A DNA stretch of 64,000 bases from Microplitis mediator (Eukaryota; Arthropoda; Insecta; Hymenoptera; Braconidae). The position numbers and the translations under genes are program-made. This document shows, one piece after another, positions 21,702 through 32,019 of the stretch; positions within the stretch are counted from its first letter, which is position 1, and every line of letters starts with the position of its first letter. Where the stretch lies: NCBI RefSeq assembly GCF_029852145.1, contig NC_079976.1, forward strand, positions 2,170,001 to 2,234,000. Direction: 5' to 3'. Below the pieces are notes generated by a model, which worked only from the letters and a program-made list of their open reading frames with translations, was not told the origin of the DNA and made no database searches.

Positions 21702-21724
21702 TCCGAAGTAAAGTTTACCTCGGA
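21702..21724 (+). promoter_or_regulatory. OR8 palindromic upstream element
   Basis: Same palindrome as OR6 and OR7 with one mismatch in the right arm (TTTACCTCGGA), ending 60 bp before the ATG. An Inr-like TCAGTC follows at 21,761. Confidence 0.5.
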
Positions 21725-21783
21725 AGTTGCAACAATGTATTTTCCATTATTTTTCCACCATCAGTCAAACAAATCAGTCATAC

Positions 21784-23676
21784 ATGGAAGTGCACAGTCG
21801 CGTAAGTGCCTTCGATTTATCGTAAGTTCAATATCAGAATGACAAAACAAATAAAGTTATTGTTGTTAATAATTGTAGGACCAACGGGACCTGGATAAAG
21901 GCGCCAGACTCTTCACTTGGGCGCGATTCATATCTAAAGGTATCGGTGTGTGGCCTTTAGAACCAAATTATTATCTCTTCAACATATGTATTTTTTATTT
22001 CACTTATATTATGATTACCGAGTACATTGATTTGTATTACTGCCTTCCAAATTTAAAAAAAGTCATAAACAATCTCACCGAGAGCTTAGCATTCACACAA
22101 ATGTATGTGCGAGCAGTGATGATACGGGTTCATATCAAAAAGTTGCGCCACTTAATGTCCGAAGCATTGAAGGACTATCATGTCAGTGCGTACAAAAATT
22201 CCGACGAAGTCTACGAGTTCATGGGTTACGTCAAAAGAGGCAGATTTTTCGTTAAATCTGTCACCATTTTCATTCTTTCAACCACAACTTCTTGGTTTTT
22301 ACGGCCAATAACTTCTTCAACTCCGTCTACGTCTATGTCAGCTCGTAAGTTTTTTCAAAAAAATCATTTCCGTCCAGAAATCGTAATCATATTTAATATT
22401 TCCAGCCGACAATGAAACGGCCGCAAAGTTCACATACATTTTGCCCTACAAATTTCATGTTTTTTATGAGATAAATAATTACCGTACGTATGTACTGACT
22501 TATATTTCCCATGGGCCGTTTCCTTATGTCAGCGTTCTCGGTGCAATTACATCTGCAGTTTTTTTGATAATACTTTCGTTTCATGTAAGCGGACGACTCG
22601 CCATTTTGGCCAGACGAATCAATGCATTGAATTGTAAAAATGAAGGGTTCAGAACCGACCTAACAGATATTATTTCTGAACATACTAGACTTCTAGAGTA
22701 AGAATCGCCACAATTTTTTTTTCTTTTTTTTATTCTTCTAAAAAAATTTGTTGTGGGATTTCAGAATGGGAGAAGAAATAAAAATTTCTTACGCTGTAGC
22801 TTTGCTAGTTTATCTCGTAGTTGGGACAACGCAATTGTGTATTATCGGATATCAGATACTTGTCGTAAGTATTGAGTAATTTTACAATAATTTACCAAAA
22901 CTTTTCCTTATAAAAATTGTAATTACTGTCTTAGTTAGTTACTATGGGTAAACAACACAGCTTGATGCCATTTTTTGTTTTCATACTGACAACTTATCTG
23001 CTCATTAGTATTTATTGTATACTCAGTGAGCATCTCCTAGCTGAGGTAAAATTAATTATTAATTATGAAATTTTCTTCACGGAAAGATTGGAACCCGACT
23101 GGTTACTGTTCTGCACCCGACTCAGTACGGTGCTGGAAAAAAATTCTCGATTGTGGTGCAGCGCCACACTGATTACTGTGCAGGACCTGATTGAGTCGTG
23201 TGCGCACACGACTCAATCAGGTCCATTTTTTTCCAATACTGTACTGAGTCTGGTGCAGAACAGTAACCAGTCGGGTTCCAATCTTTTCGTGTTGTTGTTC
23301 AAATTTTTAACGTCTGCTTGTTTTTAAATTAAGAGTAAAAAAGTTAGCGAAGCATTCTATAGTTGCGAGTGGTATGACATGCCGCAGGATTGCATTAAAG
23401 ACATTTCATTTTGTATTTTACGATCGCAGAAGACGCTCGGATTAACGGCTGGAGCTTTTCTGACATTTAGCAACAGCACGCTGACGGATGTAAGAACATA
23501 TGTCATTAATTATTGGCACTGGTTTATGTTTGCAATGATTTCTACCATGAATTGATCAACAATTTCGAATCTGGCTGTTTTTAAAGTTATAAAAATAATT
23601 TTTTTCTGTGTAGGTCACAAAAACATCGATGGGATATTTGTCGATATTGAGAAATTTTCTACTCAACGAGCAGTGA
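21784..23676 (+). CDS. Odorant receptor OR8 (7tm_6)
   Basis: Complete receptor of 401 residues. Exons: 21784-21801, 21879-22344, 22406-22697, 22765-22864, 22935-23045, 23334-23489, 23614-23676, all GT-AG. Start MEVHSR, then DQRDLDKGARLFTWAR. Exon 2 ends in a Ser/Thr-rich loop (SSTPSTSMSA). Exon 6 reads FYSCEWYDMPQD and RSQKTLGLTAGAF; the tail ends FLLNEQ. At exon 5 a second AG lies 4 nt downstream of the chosen acceptor, but only the first keeps the frame and the 111 nt exon length. Intron 5 contains a 214 bp foldback element. Ligand unknown. Confidence 0.93.
23078..23291. mobile_element. Foldback element in OR8 intron 5
   Basis: Element of 214 bp in which CACGGAAAGATTGGAACCCG at the left pairs with the complement at the right end (to CTTTTCGTG). 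The arms continue pairing through GGTTACTGTTCTGCACC, and a second, internal palindrome (ACCTGATTGAGTCGTG and its complement) lies at about 23,187-23,223. RNA through this intron would form a long stem. No coding content. Confidence 0.85.
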
Positions 23677-23849
23677 TGAGAAGGATTTCAGAAAATTTTT
23701 GAATATTGTTATAGTATAATTTGAGAAAAATATATGTTTATCATATTTTAGTTTGTTGTTAATTGTTTAATCAAATAAACTGTGAAAATTTTGTCATCAC
23801 GATGGCGAAAAAATATTATTATTTTTGTTATTTTGACCAACAGGTGATT

Positions 23850-24220
23850 TGACGACCAATGACAGAAAAATTTCCAAAGTTTCATACAATTCAGCCTCGA
23901 CTTTTGAGATAATCAGCCTATTATTGCCAAAATCTCTTCCAGATATTGCTAGTATTATTTCCAGGTGCCAAAAGTAGGCATCCCAGTTTTGACTTTCGAG
24001 AAAATCAGCGATCAGAAAAATTCCATAGAAAGTCAATTTAAATTGTCGACCCACTAGCCTATTATTGCCAAAATCGCTTCCAGATGTTGCTATTATCATT
24101 TCCAAATGCCAAAAGTAGGCATCTCAGTCTCGACTTTCGAGAAAATCAGCCATCAGAGAAATTTTATAGAAAGTCGATAGAAATATTCTAGACCCACTAG
24201 CCGATTATTGCCAAAATCTC
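23850..24220. repeat. Tandem repeat of ~142 bp, about 2.5 units
   Basis: TTATTGCCAAAATC recurs at about 23,921, 24,062 and 24,205, within units containing CAAAAGTAGGCATC and CGACTTTCGAGAAAATCAGC. It lies downstream of OR8. Confidence 0.85.
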
Positions 24221-24221
24221 T

Positions 24222-24488
24222 CCCTGGCGGTTTTGAATCACCCTGGAAACACCCTGGGAGTGGAAACACGGTGGAATCACGGTGGATCCAGGGTGGTTAC
24301 ACGGTGGGTTTGTGCCGTTTTATCACCCTGATTCCACGATGGTTACACGGTGTATTCACCGAGATTCCACGGTGTATCCACGGTGATTACGCGGTGTACG
24401 TGGAATCACGGTGATAAAATGAAAAAAATCCCAACGTGTAACCACCCTGGATCCACCGTGATTCCAGGGTGATTCAAAACCGTCAGGG
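24222..24488. mobile_element. Foldback element built of GGTGGAATCACGGTGG-type units
   Basis: The left end CCCTGGCGGTTTTGAATCAC pairs with the right end (GTGATTCAAAACCGTCAGGG). The interior is a dense series of short ACGGTGTATCCACGGTG-like units in both orientations. GC content is higher than in its surroundings. Confidence 0.8.
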
Positions 24489-24514
24489 CTCCCAAACTTT
24501 GCTAATATACAAAA

Positions 24515-24665
24515 CCTAGTACCTGATCAGGGAACTGGTACACGATCACTCCATGTATTTGTATATCTATATTTAGTAAAATCCAGTAAATATAGATATA
24601 CAAATACATGAGTGATCGAGTACTAGTTCCCTGATCGAGTACTAGTTCCCTGATCAGGTACTAGG
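24515..24665. mobile_element. Palindromic element with GATCAGGGAACT/AGTTCCCTGATC arms, copy 1
   Basis: CCTAGTACCTGATCAGGGAA at the left mirrors the right end, with the internal stem ATTTGTATATCTATATTTA and its complement. The unit GATCGAGTACTAGTTCCCT is duplicated on the right arm. A relative lies at 30,342-30,453 in OR9 intron 4. Confidence 0.75.
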
Positions 24666-25208
24666 TCTCTTACCTTAGTGTCATTTCTGAGTGTCAAAAG
24701 TTTTCTACATTTCTCACCGAGCAATACCGCGTTTTTCCAAATGCTACAGCTACAGACTCAAGAGTGCGCTGATGTATGGATATACATATATATGGATACA
24801 TACACACATGTTCTATGTCATGCAAATTTCAAATAATCACGTATAACCTAAACTAGTTTCTTATTAAAATCAAAATCATACTCGATTTTTTTATTCTACC
24901 AAATACTTATGCGAAGAATAAACCCGCATTCATGAAAAAATTAATAAAGAAATTATAATAAATTTTTTTTCATAATTATTATCATCAATTGTAAATAGAC
25001 CAAGTAAGTTATGTCAATTTAAAAATAACAATTTTTTTTTTCAAACTTTCACTCCCCTGTTACTTCAAAATTAAAATATTAGCCGCAATAATTTATAAAA
25101 ATTTTCAAAATTAATTTTGTTTTTATTGAAATATTTACTTTAAAAAATGAATATTCATAAATAAAAATATTTATTGCAGTCAATATTTACTAAAAAAAAA
25201 TTCCAGAA
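24666..25208. other. Upstream region of the Rad60-like gene
   Basis: AT-rich, with no gene seen. Presumably contains the promoter of the SUMO-like-domain gene, but no clear core elements stand out. Confidence 0.4.
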
Positions 25209-26688
25209 ATGAATTTATTATCAGACAGCTCAGAAGACGACGATGACGTTTACATTAATTCAGCGGCACGTTACAAAGCTCTAAAAGCCAAGAAAATCAA
25301 AGATCTACCAGATGCTGATGACAGTTATAACGATGAACCCGCCACTGAAAATCCACTTCCCAAACTTGCAAAAGAAAAATCCAAAACCCCGAGTCCCAAA
25401 GAATCTAATCCCGAAATCACAGAGACAATCGTCATCCCCGACATTCCACCAAAGCCAATCAGCCCAGCAATCGCTCCAATAGTTATCGTCGATGACACTC
25501 CAGCAGTCAGGTTTGTCATATATTTATAAATATCAGAAACCCTCACTGTCAATAATAATTATCATCCAAATCTAGAACCAAACGTAGAGCAAGACAAAAT
25601 GGTGGCCCAATGACCAGATCCAGATCCAAGCAGAGCCTCGATAATGACCCAGTGACTATTATTTTTTACAACCAAATATTAATCCGTAGATTACGTTTGC
25701 TGATTTATTATTTTCTACTAGAATTTACCGACGATCGTATTAGATCCAGACGATTCGCTGTCATTTTTAAATTCGACTCCAATAAGCCAAGCAGACTCAA
25801 TTGAAATAAACGATTCAGACAACGAACTACTCAATGATTCACAGGATGATGGATTATCTATTGACGTTAAAGTCCGGTGGAGATCACGTGCCGTTGAACG
25901 AATCCAACTTGGCAAAGTATATTTACATATAAATTTAATTAATAAAAAAAAAAATATATGATATTGGAGTTAACTGACAGTTAATCATTTTTGGTTTTTT
26001 TTCAATGAATCAATGACAAAAATATGAAAAAAAAAATCTGCACATGTAGAAAGTTAAAAATACTATAGGTGTAATTTTTTCAAATATTATTTTTATTATA
26101 ATTTATCGTTTGAAAAAAATCAAAAAACTTTTAGACCTCGGCTAACTTCAGTATTATAAAAAAATTAATTTATTTCAGAATGAAAATTTCATTAAAATTT
26201 TTAAATACTTTGCCACAATTGCTGGAGTACCGGACAATCAAATACTGATAACACGTAATGAAGTATTAATTAATCCTACGGATACCCCATCGTCAATAAA
26301 TTTAACGATTCTTGATGTTCTTGGTAATTAAAATTAATTTTTATTTAAATATTTTTATACTGATCATTGATTTGTAATTTTGTTAAATTTGATTTTTTTA
26401 GAGGGCGGGATTATTAATGAAAACATGTTAGACAAAACAGCTGAAGAAAAAATAATTGAGCCGGTATGCAAAGTAAAAATTCAAACAGGAGCTAAAAAAG
26501 GTTTATCGTACGATTTAAAACCCAATGAACCGTTTGAAAAATTAATTGCATACTGCGCCGAGCAAAATAACGTCAAAGTATCGCAGATAAAATGTTATTT
26601 TGACGGTGAATTAATTTCACCAACTGATACACCGGAATCACTAGATTTAGAAGATGAAGCCTGCGTTGATCTTAAAATAATTTCCTGA
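25209..26688 (+). CDS. NFATC2IP: NFATC2IP/Rad60-type protein with two SUMO-like domains
   Basis: Exons 25209-25510, 25576-25651, 25722-25916, 26179-26323 and 26402-26688 give 334 residues, all GT-AG. The N-terminal ~170 residues are acidic and low complexity (SDSSEDDDD, Pro/Lys-rich). A first SUMO/ubiquitin-like fold starts near residue 173 (DVKVRWRSRAVERIQLGK, then FIKIFKYFATIAGVP). A second, C-terminal domain spans about 258-334 (VCKVKIQTGAKKGLSYDL, LIAYCAEQNNV, YFDGELISPTDTPESLDLED). This acidic-tail-plus-two-SLD layout is typical of Rad60/Esc2/NIP45 proteins, which act with SUMO, Ubc9 and the SMC5/6 complex in genome stability (family knowledge). The first SLD is more diverged. It separates OR8 from OR9 but has no evident link to olfaction. 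Confidence 0.9.
25966..26151. mobile_element. MITE family E (GAAGTTAGC/GCTAACTTC ends), copy 1
   Basis: Diverged copy in intron 3 of the Rad60-like gene. Left end GGAGTTAACTGACAGTTAA, right end CTCGGCTAACTTCAG, and the internal landmark TGCACATGTAGAAA is shared with the other copies. Confidence 0.7.
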
Positions 26689-26689
26689 T

Positions 26690-26882
26690 CCTGAAGTGAA
26701 CCGACAATTAACAATTTTCGAATTTTTTTTAAACAATTTAATTAAAAAAAAAAAAAAAAAAAAAAAATATGCACTTGTAGGAAATTAAAAAAACTACAAG
26801 TGCATTTTTTAAAAATATTTTTTTTTTATAATTTATCGTTTTTAAAAAATTTCAAAAATTATTTTACCGGCTAACTTCAGGG
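26690..26882. mobile_element. MITE family E, copy 2, abutting a stop codon
   Basis: Begins CCTGAAGTGAACCGACAATT two bases after the TGA of the Rad60-like gene and ends ACCGGCTAACTTCAGGG, so it forms the start of that gene's 3' UTR. Confidence 0.75.
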
Positions 26883-26896
26883 TCATTAATTTATGA

Positions 26897-27094
26897 CAGT
26901 AAAGTTAGCAGACATTTGAATTTTAAATAAATTTCTTTAAATAGACACATAATTAAAAAAATGTATTTATAAAAAAATGCACATGTAGAAAATTTAATAA
27001 ACTATATGTGCAATTTTTCAAAATATTTTTTTTAATATTTATTTTTTTGTTAAAAAGAATCAAAATGTTCTTAAATGTCTGCTAACTTTATGGT
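26897..27094. mobile_element. MITE family E, copy 3
   Basis: Begins AAAGTTAGCAGACATTTG, contains TGCACATGTAGAAAATTTAA and ends ATGTCTGCTAACTTTA. It lies directly behind copy 2. Confidence 0.7.
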
Positions 27095-27469
27095 CATCAT
27101 TAATTTTCATAATTATTTTTATTATTCCAATCGCACTATTAAATTTATTAATGTAAAAAATAATTTTATATATTTTTTACTTTATTTAAGTATTTATAGT
27201 TAAAATATAAACTTGTAAATCACGCTGGAAAATTTTACATCAACAGTTTGTAGACCGAATTGATATTTAAATATTTTCTACCGAATGTTAATAAAGTTTA
27301 ATCAAGACTGACAATATATTTTCTTCTTATGCTCATATTTTATTAAAGTTCATGGTCTAATTAAAACTTTAACATATCTTATAATTATAAAAAATTATAA
27401 TTCATAGAAATGGATAATTACCAGCTAGAGCAATTACAAAAAATCATGCAAGAAACCGGACAAAAATAT

Positions 27470-28600
27470 GCTATAGGCGGTCTATAGATGGGAGAGTTGC
27501 CAGGTAAAGTTTTATTCCAAGCATTCGTGTTTGTATTTTATTTTAAATCCTGAGGTGAGTTTAATACAAAGTCCAGGTAAGCTCTAGGATATAAATAAAG
27601 ACGTGACAAAGTTTGTATTTTATTTTATTTTAAAGTAAAATAAACTGGACAGAGGTGAGCTATAGATAGGGAAGATAATTGCGGGTAAAGTTTGAATTTT
27701 TATTTAAAACAAACATCGATGCGTTATTTTAAATCTTTGTCGGGGTATAAAATAAAAGGAAGTATCCGGTGGCCATAAATAGAAAGACAAAAGTTTTATT
27801 AAATGCATACGTGTTTGTTTTATTTTAAATCTGCGAACAAAAAAGTAAGCGGGAGAACTGGGGGTGGGATATAGCCGCGGCAAAAATAGTCGCGGGTAGC
27901 GAAGTTTTTTTTAAGTGTACGTGGGTATTTTATTTTAAGTCGAGGAAAGTAAAATAAATTCGAAAAAAGGCGGCAGGGGTGAGCTATAGACAGAGGAGAG
28001 ATAATTGCAGGGGAAGATAAAGTTTGAATTTTTATTTAAACCGACCATTGGCGCGTTATTTTAAATCTTTGTAGGGGAGCTTTAAAAAAATCTGTAGTCT
28101 ATAGATAGGAGAGATACGCGGATATTAAAGTTTTATTTGAAGCATACGTGTCTGGTTTATTTTAAATCTGCATACAAAAAGTAAACTGACAAAAAAAGCG
28201 GGAGTTCCTGGGGGTGGGCTGTAGACGCGACAAGATAATTGCGGCAAAGTTTTATTTAAAGTTTCCATGTGGGTTTTATTTTAAATCGAGGAAAGAAATA
28301 AAAAAAGTACGCGGTACTGAAGACAGTGGGTAAGAAAAAAGATAATTGCAGGTGAGGGTTTTATTCCAGTGTTTGGATTTTATTTTAAATCCTCAAGGAA
28401 CGAAATAAAAAAAATGTTGGTCTAGAGGTGGACTATAGATGGGACGGGAAAGATAATTGCGGGTAAACTTTGAATTTTTATTCTATTCCACGTAAGCGAT
28501 TTGTTTTATTTTAAATCTGCGTTTGGTAAAACGTAGGGGAGTAATAAAAAGTTTTTCACCTGCAGTTCGCGGGAAAGTTTTTATTTTAAAAATAAAAGTT
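27470..28600. repeat. Degenerate repeat tract upstream of OR9
   Basis: About 1.1 kb in which GATAATTGCGGGTAAAGTTT, AGCTATAGATAGGGA and TTTTATTTTAAATC-like strings recur at irregular spacing of roughly 100-190 bp, at least eight times (for example near 27,690, 27,830, 28,010, 28,160, 28,250, 28,350 and 28,450). It is strand-biased: G-rich and T-rich stretches alternate on the plus strand. It ends about 100 bp before the OR9 promoter block. Confidence 0.7.
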
Positions 28601-28641
28601 ATTTAAATAATCGCCGAGGGTGAATATACGCGAGGGTGACG

Positions 28642-28679
28642 GTTACTTTGTCGCTTGCAGAGCTTCTTTCCTGTCATTC
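28642..28679 (+). promoter_or_regulatory. OR9 core-promoter-like block (diverged)
   Basis: GTTACTTTGTCG followed at the same 30 bp spacing by TGTCATTC, ungapped against the 38 nt block of OR2-OR4. The Inr-like A (28,676) is 47 nt before the ATG. Confidence 0.4.
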
Positions 28680-28722
28680 TATCAACAACCTTCGAGCCAA
28701 GTACTCAGGACACAGAGTAGCC

Positions 28723-31008
28723 ATGACTCGTAGTCTGAAGCTCCAAGTAAGACTTGGGCTGTTATATTTAAAGTATCAGTTGAATAAAAATCTTCGGTGA
28801 TTGATAATTAAAATAATTTGTCAGGATCAAGAGACATTTGATCAGGCGGCTAAAGTGCTAAAGTGGAACAAGTGGTTGCTGTCAACCCTCGGGCTGTGGC
28901 CGCAGTCGCCAAATATTTTTATATTTACTATCAACTTCAGTTACTTTGTGTACCACATGGCCATGGAGTATCTTGATCTTTTTTTATTCATCGACGATCT
29001 CGAGCACGTTATTGAAAATTTAACTGAAAATATGGCATTCACTCAAATATTAGTGCGCATCGCGATGTTAAAAAAATACAACCGTCAACTTGGTGAGGTT
29101 GTTAACGAAGCATTCAAAGATTACGACGCACGAATTTATAGAACTGATGAAGAAAGTCAAGTGTTTATTGACTATATGAAGAAAGCTAAATTATTTATAA
29201 AACTTCTGTGCGCATTTGTCACCATGACCGCGACTTCGTATTACGCTAAGCCGATAACAAGTCCGCCGCCACCACCAGAGGGTTTGTTTCAAGTTAATTA
29301 ATTTATCAAAGAATCGAGTGATTAAATTTTTATGATCCTGAAGTTAGCAGACAGTTAGAAATTTTTGAATTTTTTTTTTAACGACTTAATTTAAAAAAAA
29401 AATAAAAATATGCACATGTAGAAAATTTAATAAACTATAGGTGCAATTTTTTCAAATATTTTTTTTTTTTTATAATCTATTGTTTAAAAAAAAAATCCAA
29501 AAATTATTGGACGTCGGCTAACTTCAGTATCATAAATTTTCAATATTTTTTTTGCAGGGGATCTGGATGTTGAAATGGAAAATGCGACGATGCCATTTAT
29601 TTTGCCGTATCGTTTTCACTTATTTTACCAAGTCAACGATTCAAGAACATGGGCACTGACGTATTTATCCCACTTTCCTTTTGTATTTGTCAGTGGGTTC
29701 GGTCAAACAGCGGCCGACTGTTTGATGGTGACTCTAGTTTTTCATGTGAGCGGTAAATTAGCGTCACTTGCTATCAGAATTTCCGAAATAAATACCGAGC
29801 CGGGGGTATGCAAGCAAGAATTACGAAGTATTATTATCGAACATGATAGATTGCTCAAGTATGTGGAGATTTTTATTACTAATGAGCTCCAGGGAACTTA
29901 TTTGAGACAATGATTATTTATTTTAGAATGGGCCAGAGTATTGAAGAAGCTTTCAGTGAAACACTTTTGGCGCATCTATTAGGCGCCACTTCGCTTGTTT
30001 GTATTCTTGGGTATCAATTGCTCGTTGTAAGTTATTTTAATAGTAAATTACACACCAAGGGAAGAAAGTAGGAAATTTTAAACCGCGTGCGGAATGGGCT
30101 ATCCGAGCCGAAGACGAGGTGCGCAAACGCAAACACGTGGATTGGGAGGTCTTACCTTCTTCTGTGGTGTGTAAAATATTTTTCACCAGACCTGCGCCTA
30201 AAAATTTATATTTATCGCCTGTTTGTGGGAGGAATAGCGCATGCGCTGATTTTTATCATCTGCTTTTTTCATAAGAAAAAAGTCCCATTTTTTACCCGCT
30301 AAACAGATTAAGAATTTAAACTTTAGGCGCAGGTAAGGTAAGACCCAGAATTCGATCGGGGAATTAGTACCCGATTACTCATGTATTTGTATATTTATCT
30401 GTACTAAATATATGGAGTGATCGAGTACTAGTTCCCTGATCGGGTACTAGGTCTTGTCCTTTATAGTGAAAAACAACTTATTTATTTATTTATTTTTGTC
30501 TGAATAAAAAAAAATATGTTGATTCATAAATAGAATTACGCAAGAGGACAAGGCGCTGATCTTGTTACATTTTTTGTATTTATATTTTTGGTATTTCTTG
30601 TACTTTATGCCCACTGCGTTGTGGGCGAAAGTCTAATTACTGAGGTATTAATTTTATAATTAATAAATATTTATAAATTGGGGATTATATTGTTTATATT
30701 TTGTGTTATTCATCCAGAGTTTTAAAGTTTGTGAAGCGTATTATGATTGTTTGTGGTACAAAATGCCTAAAGAGTCATCTAAAACAATTGTACTTTGCAT
30801 GGCACGGTCCCAAAAACCTTTGGGACTGACGGCTGGTAAATTTGGAGCCTTTTGTCTGAGTACTCTTACAGATGTGAGCTCACAATTTTTTTTTTTTTAC
30901 TAAATATTGTCATGTAAAATTTTTTAATTCATGTAAAATTACTTACAGGTTGTAAAAACTGCGATGGCTTATTTATCCGTTCTAAGAACATTCTTAGTTA
31001 TTGAATAA
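28723..31008 (+). CDS. Odorant receptor OR9 (7tm_6), divergent member
   Basis: Complete receptor of 402 residues. Exons: 28723-28746, 28825-29281, 29558-29858, 29927-30026, 30534-30644, 30718-30873, 30949-31008, all GT-AG. The first exon is 24 nt (MTRSLKLQ), two codons longer than in OR2-OR8, and splices to DQETFDQAAKVLKWNKW. Exon 2 has GLWPQSPN and ends in a proline run (SPPPPPEG). Exon 6 reads YYDCLWYKMPKE and RSQKPLGLTAGKF; the tail is MAYLSVLRTFLVIE. Exon order, phases and the 100/111/156/60 nt exons match the array, showing common descent, but the sequence is clearly more diverged. Intron 2 holds a family E MITE and intron 4 holds two palindromic elements. Ligand unknown. Confidence 0.93.
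29337..29528. mobile_element. MITE family E, copy 4, in OR9 intron 2
   Basis: The best-preserved copy: CCTGAAGTTAGCAGACAGTT at the left and GTCGGCTAACTTCAGT at the right, with TGCACATGTAGAAAATTTAA inside. Flanks ATGAT and ATCAT extend the palindrome. Its right end is about 30 bp from the exon 3 acceptor. Confidence 0.8.
30191..30333. mobile_element. Palindromic element (CCTGCGCCTAAA ends) in OR9 intron 4
   Basis: CCTGCGCCTAAAAATTTA pairs with TTTAAACTTTAGGCGCAGG, apart from a short internal interruption. Length 143 bp. The open frame at 30,087-30,302 across it is not supported as a gene. Confidence 0.65.
30342..30453. mobile_element. Palindromic element with AGTTCCCTGATCGGG arm, copy 2
   Basis: Related to 24,515-24,665: the strings ATGTATTTGTATAT, GTGATCGAGTACTAGTTCCC and GGTACTAGGTC are shared. 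Confidence 0.7.
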
Positions 31009-32019
31009 TGACATAAAATTAGCAAATGGATATTTAATTGAGTTATTTATATTTTTAAACTGTTGTATAGAACAATTGTATTTAATTAATTTAGCCATCA
31101 AATTGTTTCCTAGTTTGGGTAAATAATAAAATTAATAATTGTTGAAATAATTATAATTTTTACCCGATAATTTACAGACAATTTTCATACTTGTGATATT
31201 TTTATCAAGACATTTATTTATTTGTTTATATTTTCTAGCGGACAACTTTAATAAATTCAAAATTTTATTTTAAAAAATCTGTCGATATTTTTTTACGGCA
31301 AATTTTTTTTTAACAGAACGATAAAAAAAAAATTTTATAAATTTTTTACTGAGTTTCAAAATTGTGAAGAAAAATAAATTTTTTTTACAACAACCAAAAA
31401 GTGAATTATGACCTAAAACCGACCACAATCACGACCCAAACACAAACCAACCGCAATTTCAAACGGCCGCGAAATTTAAACTTTCGCGCCATTTTGTCGC
31501 AGCGGATTTTTCGAACGCCCCCGCACAGATCTCGCACGCGCGACCCCTCTGACGATAATAAAACAATCTAAATAAAAAAGTATAACCTGGTTATCTTCTG
31601 CTTGTCATATCAATAGATATATGATAAAAAAAAGTACTTCAAATCTAAGTATAACAACAAATATTTAAAAATATTTAGTTATCTCTCAAGTACTCGCCAT
31701 CACAATGTTCAAACTATCTTCAAAAATACACACATTTGTGTGTCACCCACAATTACAATAATTATAATAATAACAACAACAATAATAATAATAACTCACA
31801 TGTATCTCAAATTTTTAAAATTTGATGACGTATTTTTTACCATCTCAATGTTTTTAAAAGCCACGTAATTAGTTTAAATAAAGATGGGAAGAATGATAAA
31901 ATAGTGATAAAAAACCAATAATAAAATATATAAATGTGTCGCGATTTTTTATCGTTATCGTGGTCAATTTAAAAGACCACAAGTCTATAGAAATTAACCT
32001 AGCAATTTAAAAAATAGAA
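31009..32019. promoter_or_regulatory. OR9-mannosidase spacer with GC-richer promoter-like stretch
   Basis: No gene. Most is AT-rich, but about 31,390-31,560 is distinctly richer in C, G and CpG (for example TTTCGCGCCATTTTGTCGC and CGCACGCGCGACCCC). This is what one expects of a housekeeping promoter or 5' UTR for the mannosidase gene downstream (inference). Confidence 0.4.

Noticed and set aside
20540..24220. Tandem repeats read as a CRISPR array
   Set aside because: Units of ~177 and ~142 bp repeat over their full length without unique spacers, and this is insect nuclear DNA.
30087..30302. Open frame inside OR9 intron 4
   Set aside because: It spans a palindromic element, has no recognisable domain and lies within an intron of a well-supported gene.
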